A program made the translations under genes and the position numbers. Source: Achatina immaculata (Eukaryota; Mollusca; Gastropoda; Stylommatophora; Achatinidae). Taken from it: a DNA stretch of 64,000 nt. Below, in pieces: positions 40,301-53,959 of the stretch. Numbering within the stretch: position 1 is the first letter of the stretch; each line of letters opens with the position of its first letter. The notes beneath the pieces were generated by a model. The model had not been told where the DNA came from. It made no database searches and was given only the letters and a program-made list of their open reading frames with translations. Where the stretch lies: positions 19,086,503-19,150,502 of the forward strand of contig CM019715.1 of assembly GCA_009760885.1 (NCBI GenBank), given 5' to 3'.

Positions 40301-43300
40301 TACAACATCCGATATTTCGGCGTGAGCCTTATTCGAGGATACATACAAAACAAGACAAAAACATGAAGAACTTATCTGAAATGTCTTCCTCCGAGTCAGG
40401 ACAGAAAAGTGTGTAGTAGAAGAGAGAAGGAAAGACCACGCTGCCTCTGAACAAAAGATGCCCGATAGAGCCAATCGTGAAGAAGAGGTGGAGAGAGGGG
40501 AAAGGGGGGAGGGAAAAGGGGACGTGGGGAGATAGTGAATGAAGAATATAAACACCTGCAGGGAACAGTAAATAGGACAAGACCCTAAAGACACCAATAT
40601 GTTGGCGGAGAAGAAAATAGGGTGGTGGTAGGGAGGGGTAGCATGGAGAAAGAAAATAGAGTTAAAAAAAAAAAAAGGCCAGTGGAAAAATAAAGAAATT
40701 ACAGAAAGCTGAAGACATTGTTAATTCCAGCTGGGTGGAGACAGCCAGTCTGGAAAATAAGGCGCTGTTCTAGGACCCTCCAAGATCGTACATCAGCAGA
40801 ACAAGAGCGGATCGCACTGACAGAAATGTCCTGTTTACCCCTGTGGTTGCTAAGGCAAAAATGTTTAGCCACAGGTGTCCAGGCCCTCTTAGAAATATCA
40901 TTGAGATGCTGGCGAAATCGATCTCCTAACCGTAAGCCAGTCTCACTTATGTACTTCAAACTTTAATCTGGAACTTACCAAACAGTTCGCTGCATTCAGT
41001 GAGGTAGAGACGGCAGATAAAGATGAATTATGGAATTCTTACAGCACAGCCATAATTCTCTCATCCTTCCTGTGCCGCTAAACACTACATAGGGCCCACA
41101 TGGTAGCTCACCAAGATTTCCTGTCTTTGGCAAGTTTTTCAATCTCATCAAGGGATGTCAAGTTTTTCAATCTCATAAAGGGATGTTTTGCCCACTGAAC
41201 TGTCCTCTCTTAGCAATGTCCTCTTTAGAGTTTTACATGGCCGACCTCTTTTTCTTTCAGCCTGTTGTGTTCCACTTGATAGTTTGTTTGGGGATTCTCA
41301 GATTGTTTCTTTTCATCACATGACCGACATATGTCCATCTTCTTTTTCTGACCACCCATGAGACAGGTTGTTGTTTCCTCATCTGTCTTATCTCCGTGTT
41401 GTTCTTCAATTTGTTGCACTTTATATGAAGTATTTTCCTTAAGCATTTGTTTTCGAAAGAGTCTAATTTCTTGTCTATTTCTTTAGTTGTTTACCAGCTT
41501 TCACATGCATAAATGTATTTGAACTGAATAATCTTAACTTGGTTTTTGTGCTTATAACTTCTGAATGCTATATGTTCTCAAGATTCTTGAAGGTCAATGG
41601 TGCTTTTGCAAATTCGAATTCTAACTTTCTTTCTGATGTCACCATCCTGGTCTATGTAGCTGCCAAGATATGCAAAATACAGCCATAATTACAGCAGCTA
41701 AAACAAGTGCTAGACAGCAAACAACAAGCAGAAAAGCATGGATATCAGATAACACATGAAAATCCTTACATGAAAGATGAACAGCCAAATTACCCATGTT
41801 GAATGTAAAGACAGATTTTGGAAGATATTTGGCAAAAGCAACATACAAAGAAAGAGACAATAAAGTAAAATGCTCAGCTAGAAGGAATAGAAGAGAATAC
41901 ATGGACAATATGGTGAAAGAAGCAGAGAAGGCAGCAAAAACAGGAGACAGCAAAACTCTACATAACATGCAAAAGAGGCTAACAGGTACTATTGCATCCA
42001 AAGAAAGACCAATCCTTAGCAAAACTAGCACACATCAAGTAAAGACCAAAAGCAAAGATGGGCCGAACACTTCCAAGAAATACTTAATCGACCACACTGA
42101 AAAGAATTGATAGACCTTGAACTGACTTACCAATTTCACAACTAAATGTCAACCTAGATGAAATTACATTGCATGAAACTGAACAGCAGTGAATCTAATG
42201 GCTAACAACAAAGCTGCAGGTGAAGATGAAATAACAGTCAAAATGTTAAAAGCTGTTAACAGTGATAACATGAAACAACTACAGAGAATGTTTAATAAAG
42301 TTTGGAAAGAAGAAAAAGTCCCTTTTAAATGGAAAGAAGGAATCATTGTTAAAATACGGAAAAAAGACAAGCTTAGCGATTGCAATAACTAGAGAGAAGT
42401 AACCTTACTATCAGTTGTGTCAAAAGTATTTACAAAGTTAATCTGAATAGAATTCAAGATATAGTGGATGCTGCAACGAGAGAAGAATAGGCAGGTTTTC
42501 GAAAAGGTAGAAGCTGTCTTGACCAGATCTTTACTCTAAGAACAATACTTGAAGAATATATTGAAAAGCAAAGACCATTAATCCTGAACTTCAAAGACTT
42601 AAAAAGGCATTTGATAGCATACACAGAGATTCATTTTGAAGAATATATGGAATACCATTTAAGATTGTCAACATCAGTAGAGAGCTCTACAATGGATATG
42701 TTTGTGCAATCAATACAGACGAAGGAATGAGTGAATGTTCCAGACTGAAACAGGCAGAAACAAGGATGTATGTTATCTCCCTTGCTTTTCAGAATTGCCA
42801 TAGACTTGCCATAATGAATAAATTCTGCCACAGAATTGCCATAATGAATAAATGCTGCACAAGTAAAATGGGCATTGATTGGTTAGATGAGATCCAACTG
42901 CAAGGTCTTGATTTTGCAGATGACATAACTCTATCAGTGACAATGTGAAATCAATGCAAGTAAAAACAGATACCCTGTCTTCAATGGCTAGTAAAATAGA
43001 ACTTGAAATTAACTAGGATAAAACAAAAATAATGAAACTTCTCATTAACCACGAAGGACAGATATACGTAGAAGGAACAGTTGTTGAAGAAATAAACCAA
43101 TCTGCATATCTTGCCAGCTACATAGACCAGGATGGTGACACCAGAAAGGAAGTTAGAATTCGAACTGCAAAAGCAGTGTTGACCTTCAAGAATCTTGAGA
43201 ACATATGGCACTCAAAAGTTATAAGCACAAAAACCAAATTAAGATTTATTCAATTCAAATGTAATATACACCCTCTTTTATGCATGTGAAAGCTGGAAAC

Positions 43301-46300
43301 AACTAAAGAAATAGACAAGAAATTAGACTCTTTTGAAAACAAATGCCTAATGAAAATACTTGGTATAAAGTGGAAGGAATTCAAGAACAATGCAGAGATA
43401 AGACAGATTAGCAAACAACAACCTGTCTCATGGGTGATTAGAAAAAGAAGATGAACATATGTCATTCATGTAATGAGAAGAAACAATCAGAGAATCCCCA
43501 AACAAACTATCAAGTGGAACACAACAGGCTGAAGAAAAAAAGGCTGACCATTTGAAACTCTAAAGAGGACATTGCTAAGACAGGCCAATTCAGTGGGCAT
43601 AACATCCCTTGAAAAGACTGAAAAGCTTGCAGAAGACAGGAAATCTTGGCGAACTACCATGTGGGTCCTATGTGACATTTAGTGGCACAGGAAGGATGTA
43701 AGATGTAAGATATATATATACTTTAGTCTTCACTTTTATTTCAGCAATAATTTAATCATTTTTTTATATTAAACAGTAATAAAATCTATTAGGAATACAG
43801 TATTAAATTTTGGTAGAGAATCATCATCCAGAAGATTCACTTTAGTTTCTGAGTTTCTCTGCTTAACCCCAACCAATTTCCCAAGTCAGCTTTTGTTGTG
43901 TGTGTGTGTGTGTGGGGGGGGGAGAGGAAATCACATTTTGCTTTACAATGTTATGCATAAGGAGTTTCTGAAGCACCTACCCAGGGGTAGTACAGAACAC
44001 ATCAGCATAACACTGTAAACAATGCAAGCCATCAACCTAACACATAACACTGTAAACAATGCAAGCCATCAACCTAACTTTTCCCAAACCAATGCCATGC
44101 TGTTGTCATGCCATCAGTATTGTGATAGTGCCACCATTTTACTACTGGATTCTGGCTGATTCTGCCAGATCTTGGTGGAGTGGCTGTGTGAACATTTTCA
44201 TTGCTAAGAATAAGTGTTGCTGGCTGTTTACTGGAATGATGACCTGTTGCGGTAAGAACTGTGTGAATAAGCACTGTGGGGTCCACTACATACAGCTTCA
44301 AAGAGGTGCTATTAAACCAGTTTCTTGTCAGGGTTGTAGGGTAGGGGTTCAGTCTGAGGCACAGTTGTGTGGGTCTTGTGGCAATCATAGAGCTGTATAA
44401 AAATTTTGAGACATTGAAAAGCACGCCTGGCTACACTTCCAGCTTGTCTTGACAGAGCTGATGGTAACTAACAGCATCTCTAGGTACATTAGTTGAGGGA
44501 ATTTATCTGTGTTATGTATATATGCTTCAGGTATATACTACTTCCACAGCATGGCAACCAGTTGTTGGCTGAGATGCAAAGTCATGTGATAAGAAAAAGT
44601 TAATTTGCACGTGCTGCACACCAAATTTAAAGTAAACATCATATTGCCAGGAAAATGTGATAACTTCTACACCTGCACACATTTGAGCTTGAAAATCACC
44701 TATGCACATAAACATTTCATGCTTGATAATAGTGTGGTGTGTTTTTAATGGTGGGTATAATATTTTTCTCTCTACAAGATGCATGTGATAATACACATAG
44801 CAATGATGCGTCAGAGGCTAGTGATATAAATCCTTTAGTTTTCCGGTCTATAATGCGTCATGCATTGTCCACATCTTTCTCATCACTTCTTTGTCTCAGT
44901 CAGTCATTTGTATGTCCCTTGTGGAACTTTGCCTCCCTAACAGCACTCTTGTAGGCCTCTCGGTTGTAAGCAAGATGCCCTGCTGCTGATGCACCCATTT
45001 GCAGATCATCTCTGCCTAGGTCTTCCTCTCTTTCTTTTTCCCATTATGTATCCTTCCAAGACTAGATTATCTAGATTATCATGACGTTTCATGTGTCCAA
45101 AATATTTAAGTTTTCTTTGTTTAATCCTCTTTACTAGCCAGCCTTCTTCAATATTTAGTTCTTGTAGTATGGATATCTTAATAACAGTTGGGCTAAATTA
45201 ACAAATCCTAAGCTGGCCCTACACTATGAAGATCAAAGATTTCCTTGATACCACTAACAGTCACCTATCCTGTATCAGGCCAGAGATATCTTAATTACAA
45301 CAGCTAATAATATGGTTTCAGTAAAGAAAACAAAAAAAGAATGGATGGATTACAGCAGGCACACTAGAACTAATAAAACAACGTAATGAAATGAAGACAC
45401 AATGGAAAGTGACAAATAACAACAAAGAGGAATATAAATCTTTAACAAAATAAGTATGAAGAAACATAAGAAAAGACAAAAAAACGATACATACAGGTTT
45501 GTTATGAAAGAACAGAAGGACATCAGAAGTGTGGAAGAGATAGTGAAATGTTTAAATAAATGAAGACACTGGTGAGAAATGTCATCTTCTTCTATCTTAT
45601 CTTATATCCTTCCTGTGCCGTTAAACATCACATAGGGCTCGCAAAGTAGTGTGCCAACTTTTCCTGTCTTCGGCGAGTCTTTCAACCTCATCAAAGGATT
45701 TTATGCCTGTTAATTTTTGGCCTCTCTTAACAACATCCTCTTCAGAGTTTCACGCAGTCTGCCTCTTTTTCTTCGGTCTGTTGTGTTAAACTTGAAAGCT
45801 TGTTTTGGGATTCTAAGATCATTTCTTCTCATCACGTGACCAACATATGTCTATCTCCTTTTCCTGATCACCCATGAGACTGGTTGTTGTTCAGTCATCT
45901 GTCTTATCTCTGCATTATTCTTGAATCGTTCCACTTGATTCAGAGTATTTTCCTTAGGCATTTGTTTTCAAAAGAGTCTAATTTCTTTTCTATTTGTTTA
46001 GTTGTTTTCCAGCTTTTGCATGCATAAATGAGGGTGGATATTACATTTGAATTGAATAGTTTAACTTGGTTTTTGTGCTTATAACTTTTGAATTCCATAT
46101 GTTCTCAAGATTCTTGAAGACTGATGCTGCTTTTGCAATTCTGATCCTAACTTCCTTTCTAGTGTTACCATCCTGGTCTATATAGCTGCCAAGGTATGCA
46201 AATTGATTGACTTCTTCAATATCTGTCCCTTCTATGTGTATTTTTCCATTTGATTGAGGGGAATTTTCATTATTTTTGTTTTGTCCTTGTTAATTTCAAG

Positions 46301-49300
46301 TCCTATTTTGCTAGCCAGTGAAGACAGACTATCTGTTTTTTTTTGCATGGAATTCACATTATTATGTCATCAGCAAAATCAAGATCTTCTAGTTGGGTCC
46401 CATGTACCCAGTCAATACCCGTGTTACCTGTGCAGCATTTTTTCATTATGAAGTCTATTGTAATTGCAAAAAGTAAAGGAGACAGTATACATCCTTGTTT
46501 CACACCTGTTTCAATCTGGAACCATTCACTCATCCCTTCTGTCTTGACTGCACAAACATATCCATTGTATAAGTCCTTAATAATGTTGACAATTTTAGAT
46601 GGGATTCCATATAGACATAAAATTCTTCATAATGAATCTATAATGCTATCAAATGCCTTTTTAAAATCTATGAAGTTCAGTATTAATGGTTTCTGCTTTT
46701 CAATATGTTCTTCAAGTATTATTCTGAGAGTAAAGATCTGGTTGAGACAGCCTCTCCCTTTTCGAAATCCTGCTTGTTCTTCTCTCGTTGCAGTATCCAC
46801 TATATCTTTAAGTCTATTCAATATATAAAAATAAGACAGAAACAATGTACTTTCATTGGACATGCCCAAAATGGGGGCATTGAAAATATAACAACAGGAA
46901 AGATAGAGGGAAGAAGATCCAGAGGAAGACCAAGATAAATGATACTGGACAGTCTGATGAGATGGTGTGAGAGGAGATCACCAACTGAACTGATGGCCTG
47001 CATGACAGATCGTGTACTCTGGAGAAGCATAATAGCCAACACCAGTCAGCATGGCACCTGATGATGATAATGATGACTCCTGACAAATATGTGTGTGAAC
47101 ATTCAAACCTTTAGTAGTGAAATTATTTTCTCCAGTAGGCGAAATCTGCCATGTCTGTCACATGAAACAATTATATAAGCTGTCTTTTTTTTTCACTTGG
47201 TGTCAGATATTCTGTCCTTCATTGCCTCAAGGGCTGTTCAGTCTAATGTGTCATATGTCACTAGTTCATTATGTGTTAGTTCATAACTGTCATTTTGTCA
47301 ACTCTATACAGAGTACCTGAAGTCCAGTTAAACATATATGCATGCCTATGCCTTTAGAGATGACATTTATGAGACAGTGTATGTCTCCTGATGTTTCAGC
47401 TAGTGATTATCATCATATAATGATATTAAATACTTGTGCTAGTTACCAGACACTTCATGCCTGCTGATATGAGAACTTCATTTGAATTTCACCTTGGATG
47501 AATTGGAAGTGAAGTAACTGACACATCTATTTTAACTGAGTATTTTCATGCGTTTAGATCCATATAAGTTTCTCCTGGAACATGCTTTGCTATTTTAGCA
47601 AGGTCAACATAGTAGGGAGTGATGTGTTTTCTGTAGTGATGCTGCTTGCTCAGGACTGTATTTCAGGTCCATTCTGCTGAGCAAGAAAATAACTGCCACA
47701 GGACTACTCACAATCCAAAATGTATAAACTAGGAAAAAAGTAGGAACAGCTTTATTACTTAATGAGTACACAACTCATTAAATGTGTACTCATTAGTAAT
47801 AAAGCTGTTACTACTTTTTTCCTAGTTTATACATTTTGGTATCACAACTTTACTGCAGTGGCTCTGCGTACAGTTATATACTCATACACTAATTATTGTG
47901 TATTACTCACAATCCAACTGGGTGCCTATATTGTCTTCATCATGCAAAAAAATTAAGTTCACATTTACAGAGAACATTCGGAAACTAACAGGAAAGAAAT
48001 TAATCCTACCTTCCAAAGATCATCATTTCCCTCCACTAGGACAGCAGGACAAAGTGAATATTTCAAAGCTAGTAGAAGACATTCAGTTCCATGATCCAGA
48101 TCACCTTCTGAACACTGGCAACAATAAGGTTTAAGATCTTAGAATGCATATCTATACTGGTACCAAAATGACTGGCCAGACAGTGCAGTATATCAAGGTT
48201 AGCCAAAAGCCATTCATGATACTCTTAGAAAAAAGAATATTGTGGTCGTTCTAATAGGTATTACACAAATAGTAGTGCTGTGTTAGGGGCTTCTTACATC
48301 CTTCCCATGCTGCTAAACGTCACAAAGGGCCCGCATGGTGGTTTGCCAAGTTTTCCTGTTTCTGGCAAGGTTTTTAATCTCATCACGGGATGTTATGCCC
48401 ACTAAACTGGCTTCTCTTAACAGTGTCCTCTTTATAGTTTCACGTGGTCAGCATCTTTTTCTCTGGCCTGTTGTGCTCCACTTGATAGGTTGTTTTGGGA
48501 TTCTCTGATTGTTTCTTCTCATCACATGACCAACATATGTCCATCTTCTTCTGATCACCCATGAGACAGGATGTTATTGCTCATCTGTCTTTGTGTTTTT
48601 GAATTCATTTCACTTTATACCAAGTATTTTTCTTAAGCATTTGTTTTCAACAGTCTAATTTCTTGTCTATTTCATTAGTTGCTTTCCAGTTTTCACACGC
48701 ATAAATGAGGGTGGATATTACATTTGAACTGAATAAACTGAATAATCTTAACTTGGTTTTTGTACTTATAACTTTTGAATGCCATATGTTTTCAAGATTC
48801 TTGAAGGTCAATACTGCTTTTGCAATTCTAATTCTAACTTCCTTTCTAGTGTCACCATCCTTGTCTATGTAGCCATCAGGGTATGCAAATTGGTTTACTT
48901 CTTCAACAGCTGTTCCTTCTATGTATATTTTCCTTCGTGATTAATTAAAAGTTTCATTATTTTTGTTTCATCCTAGTCAATTTCAAGTCTATTTACTAGC
49001 CCGTGAAGACTGGCTATCTTTTCTTGCATTGATTTCACATTGTCACTGATAAGAAAGTTATGTCATCAGCAAAATCAAAATCTTCCAGTTGGGTCCCATG
49101 TTCCCAATGAATGCTGTGTAGCATTTTCAGCAATTTCAAAACTGCCTATCTACATCACCAAAAATCGAAATTTCTCGATCAACAACTTCATTTTTCACGC
49201 TCGACATCGTTCGTAACTAAGCACTATTCCGCCATGATGAAAGGGGTCACTGAACATGCGCAAATAAAAATTGTACAATTTAAAAGTTACACCGTTTTTG

Positions 49301-52300
49301 TCGAAACAAAATAGGTATAAAAAAAAAAGTCACATGGCATGGAACACACATACCGGAAGTGACCAATTTTAATCCTTAGGAATGGGAAGAGTTAAAGATG
49401 AAATGTTATTGAGTTAAAGATGAAATGTTATATAATTTATCGATGAAAAAAAATCTGCTTTGCTACTTTTGCCATCAAAGTGTTACTAAATCACATATAT
49501 AATCATGAGAGTTACACATTTATTACAAACTGGCTTCTCAGGAAAAATACTTGCTTCCATTATGTAATTAATGATAATATGTTGTTTCACCCTGAAGACA
49601 GATATTCTTTTATCACAAACTTGACTGAATTTTTTTTCTCCAATGTCTAAAAGTAAATTAAGTTTTTAACATGAACCACTTGTCTGAAAAGCTATAACAC
49701 TGAGTTGGAACAGTTTGTGTATGGACAAAGTCTATGGATCTTAAAAAAAAATATTAAAAAATAGTAACTACAATACTCTGCATGAGATTGGCTCCTGTCA
49801 TTTTTTTCTTAAACCATCAAGCTATTGTTTTTACCTGACCTGTTTATAAGCCGTCATAATAACACTGTAGTGGAAAGCTTGTGGCATTTCACTGTTTCTG
49901 TAAAATGTTCTATCTAATGATTCCAATATTCTGCCATCATCCCCTTGTCGAATTACGGTTGATACCAGTGGTCTGGTTACTCCAGCTGCCTTAAGAGGAA
50001 TACACAGCGTACATTAAGTGTCAAACACAAATGATAAGAGGTTTTCAGAATACCTCACAGATTTCAGAAGAAAAAAGACTGCAAGAATGACAAAGAGAAG
50101 AACTGTTATAAAGTAATAACTAAATCTTTGAAGGACATCCACAATCTCTCTCTCTTTCTGAACCTTAAGTGCCCAGGATACATGGGGCTTCTGCAAGGGT
50201 TTTCCACAATGCCTGTCTTTTGCCTTTTTTCTGCTCTTGCCCAGATAAGCCCTCTATTGCTCAACATCCTCTCTGTTGTTCTTCTCCATGTCTCTTTTGG
50301 TCTACCCTTACTTCTGTTCCCCTGTGGTGTCCATCTTAGTGCTTTTTTTGGTAGTGAGTTGTCAGTCATTCGGAGCACATGTCCCAACCATCGCCAGCGT
50401 CTTTCCTCAATAATTGCTGTCAGTGGCTTCATCTGCATTTCTGCCAACAAGATGTTATTTTTTGTGGTGTTTGTCCAAAATATTTTTCTAATTCTTTGTA
50501 AACATTTAGTCTGGAAGGAATTCAACTTGTTTTCTATAGTTTTGGTGATTTTCCAGCATTCACTTTAATAGAATAGTACACTTAGAACATTACTCTTAAA
50601 TATCCTGATTTTTTATTCATGCTTAGTTTTTTAGATTTCCATATAGTCTGCATCAAACTGAATACAGAACTCCTTAAAAATGATCAAGAACTGTGAGAAC
50701 AATACAAATTTATTATAACAAATAGATACAATACAATAGCAAAGATAAATAGTATAGATGAACAATGGGCAATGTTAAGAGATTCTATCCACCAAACTGT
50801 TAAGGAGATAATACCACCAAAAAAAGAAGCCTCTAAAAATAAATGGATGACAGATGACATCTTAGGACTGATGGACAAGAGGAGGAGGAGTAAAAATAAT
50901 GAGAAAAAATATAGCAAGATAAATAAATAAATAAGACGCAAATGCAGAGAAGCAAAAGAAGTGTGGTTAAATGAACAGTGCAGACAGATAGAGGACTCTC
51001 ATAATAAAGACAGCAAAAACATGCACAAACGAATTAGTGAACTCACAGGCAGGTAAACAAAATATACCACAGGATGCCTGAAATCGAAAGAAGGTAAAAT
51101 GTTAATGGGAAAAGAAGACATCGTGGACAGGTGGACATAATATATCGGTGAGCTATATGGAGGAGAAAGACCATTTAACACCAGATACTGAAAACTGTGA
51201 TGGACCATCAACATTTGAAGATGAAATCATAGATGCCTTCAAACACATGAAGAAAGGAAAAGTGACTGGGCCTGATAATATAACAATAGAAGAAATAGAG
51301 GCATTAGAGGAGACAGGAATAAAAATAATAACTAAGTTACTGAATGACATTTACATCAGTGGTTATATTCCCAGTGACCTGATTAATATCACGTTTATAG
51401 CACTACCAAAGAAACCAGGTGCAAAGGAATGTGATGACCACTGGACTATCAGCCTCTCATGACACATAACGAAGCTACTTCTGAGAATCATTATGAGAAG
51501 AACAAAGAAAAAGATAAAAATGGAAATAGCAGATGAACAGTTAGGATTTGTTGAAGGAAAGGGAACACACAATGCCATTTATGCTTTATGAACACTAAGA
51601 GAAAGAGCTTTAGAAGTACAGAAAGATCTCTACGTATGCTTCATTGATTACACCAAGGCATTTGACAAGGTAAAACATAATGAAATTATTAAAATGCTTG
51701 AAGACATCAATACAGACGGCAAAGACCTGAGGATTGTAAAACATCTATACTGGCAGCAAGAAGCAGCAGTTCGAGTTTAAAACAGAACTGGAAAATATCA
51801 ACCTATAAAACAAGGGGTGCGACAAGGATGTGTACTATCTCCAGAGCTTCTTTCTTTGTACAGCGAGAATATTCTACGAACGATCATCACAGAACCAGGC
51901 ATCAAAATTGGAGGATACAATATTAACAACCTTCAGTATGCTGATGACACAGTATTACTGATAGCTGAGAACCAACAAGACCTGCAAAATCTCTTGGATA
52001 AAGTCGCCAAAGAAAGTGAACAGAAAAGCCTTACTTTGAACATCAAAAGGACAGAGACTATGGTTATATCTAAGAATCAGAATCCACCAGCATGAAGTAT
52101 AAAATTAAATGGAACTATTCTAAAAGCAGGTGCAGAAATTCAAATACCTTGGAGCAGTAATAACTTCAGATGGGAAATACTGAACAGAAATTAGGAACAG
52201 AATAGGCCAAGCAAAGACTGCATTTCAGAGAATGAGAAACATATTAACCAACACATCCTTATCAATGAATGTTAGAAAACGAGTCCTAAAATGCTATATT

Positions 52301-53672
52301 GAACCTATCTTGTTATATGGAAGTGAATCATGGACAATAGGCAAGTCTGCACAAAAATCATTGGAAGAAGCAGAAATGTGGTTTATTAGAAGAATGCTGC
52401 GAATCCCCTGGACAGCAAAAATAACAAAATGAAGAATGTATGAGAAGAGCTGGAGAGACAAAAAAACCTTATCAAAAAGATAAGAGAGAGACAATGTACT
52501 TTCATAGGACATGCAATGAGAAGAGGGGGCATTGAAAATATTATAACAACAGGAAAAATAGAAGGAAGAAGATCAAGAGAAATGATACTGGACAGTCTGA
52601 CAGGATGGTGTGAGAGGAGATCACCAACTGAACTGATGACCTGCATGAAGGATCGGGTACTCTGGAGAAGCATAATAGCCAACGCCAGTCGGCACGGCAA
52701 CTGATGATGATGATTCTACTAGCCATTGAAGACATCTGAAGAGTATGTTTTTTCTTGCACTGATTGTCACTGATAAGAGTTATGTCATCTGCAAAATCAA
52801 GATCTTCCATTTGGGTCTCATGTAACCAATCAATGTCCATTTTACCTGTGCAGCATTTTTTCACTATGAAGTCTATGGTAATTCCAAAAAGCAAGGGAGA
52901 TAAAATACATCCTTGTTTCATGCTGTTTCAATCTGGAACCATTCAGTCATTCCATCTTCTGTGTTGACTGCACAAACATATTCATTGTAGAGGTTTCTAA
53001 TGTTGTTGACATTCTTAAATGATACTCCATATATTCTTAAAATTTTCCATTATTCTTTGTTGTAATGATATCAAATGCCTTTTTAAAGTCTATGAAGTTC
53101 AGGATTAACAGTCTTTGCTTTTCAATATGTTTTCAAGTATTATTCTTAAAGATCTGATCAAGACACCTTCTCCCTTTTTGAAATCCTGCTGTCCTTCTCT
53201 CACTGCAGCATCGAGTATGTCTTGAACTCTATTCAGAATAACTTTACAAAATACTTTTGATACAACTGACAGTAAGGTTGCTCCTCTCTAGTTATTGCAA
53301 TCGCTAAAGTTGCCTTTTTTCGGTATTTTAACAATGATTTCTTTTTTCCATTTAGAAAAGACTTTTTCTTCTTTCCATACTTTATGGAACATTCTCTGTA
53401 GTTGTCTCATGTTGTCAATGTTAATATCTTTTAACATTTCAGCTGTTATTTTATCTTCACCTGCAGATTTGTTGTTAGTCATTAGAATGCTGTTTCAATT
53501 TCATGCAATGTAATTTCATTTAGCTTGACATTTAGTTGTGGGAACGGCAAGTCAATCTTAAGGTCTATCAATTGTTTTGGGTGTGGTTGATTAAGTATTT
53601 CTTGAAGGTGTTTGAACAATCTTTGCTTTTGGTCTTTACTTGAGAGAAATTACAACCAAGTTGTGTATTAAG

Positions 53673-53726
<54 letters not shown>

Positions 53727-53921
53727 TATATATAAGATATATAAGACACATATATATATAGATATATATAAGATATATATAGATATAAATATATATATAA
53801 GATATATATATATAGATATATGTATATATATAAGATATATAAGACATATATATAGATATATATAAGATATATATGATATATAATATATATATATATATAT
53901 ATAGATATATATATATATATG

Positions 53922-53959
<38 letters not shown>

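Larger units (their letters stand above)
40128..43714 (+). mobile_element. LINE-A host copy carrying two insertions
   Basis: LINE-A from the end of the endonuclease domain ([16 protein letters not shown] at 40150) to its tail GGAAGGATGTAAGATGTAAG at 43690. It is interrupted by a Penelope-like element (40202-40961) and an antisense LINE-A (41058-41678). Readable pieces include [26 protein letters not shown] and [16 protein letters not shown], with many lesions. Without its guests it is about 2.2 kb. Confidence 0.9.

Noticed and set aside
44059..44424. Overlapping frames of 113 and 116 codons on opposite strands
   Set aside because: They mirror each other, match no family and lie in intronic DNA; cysteine richness is a composition effect.
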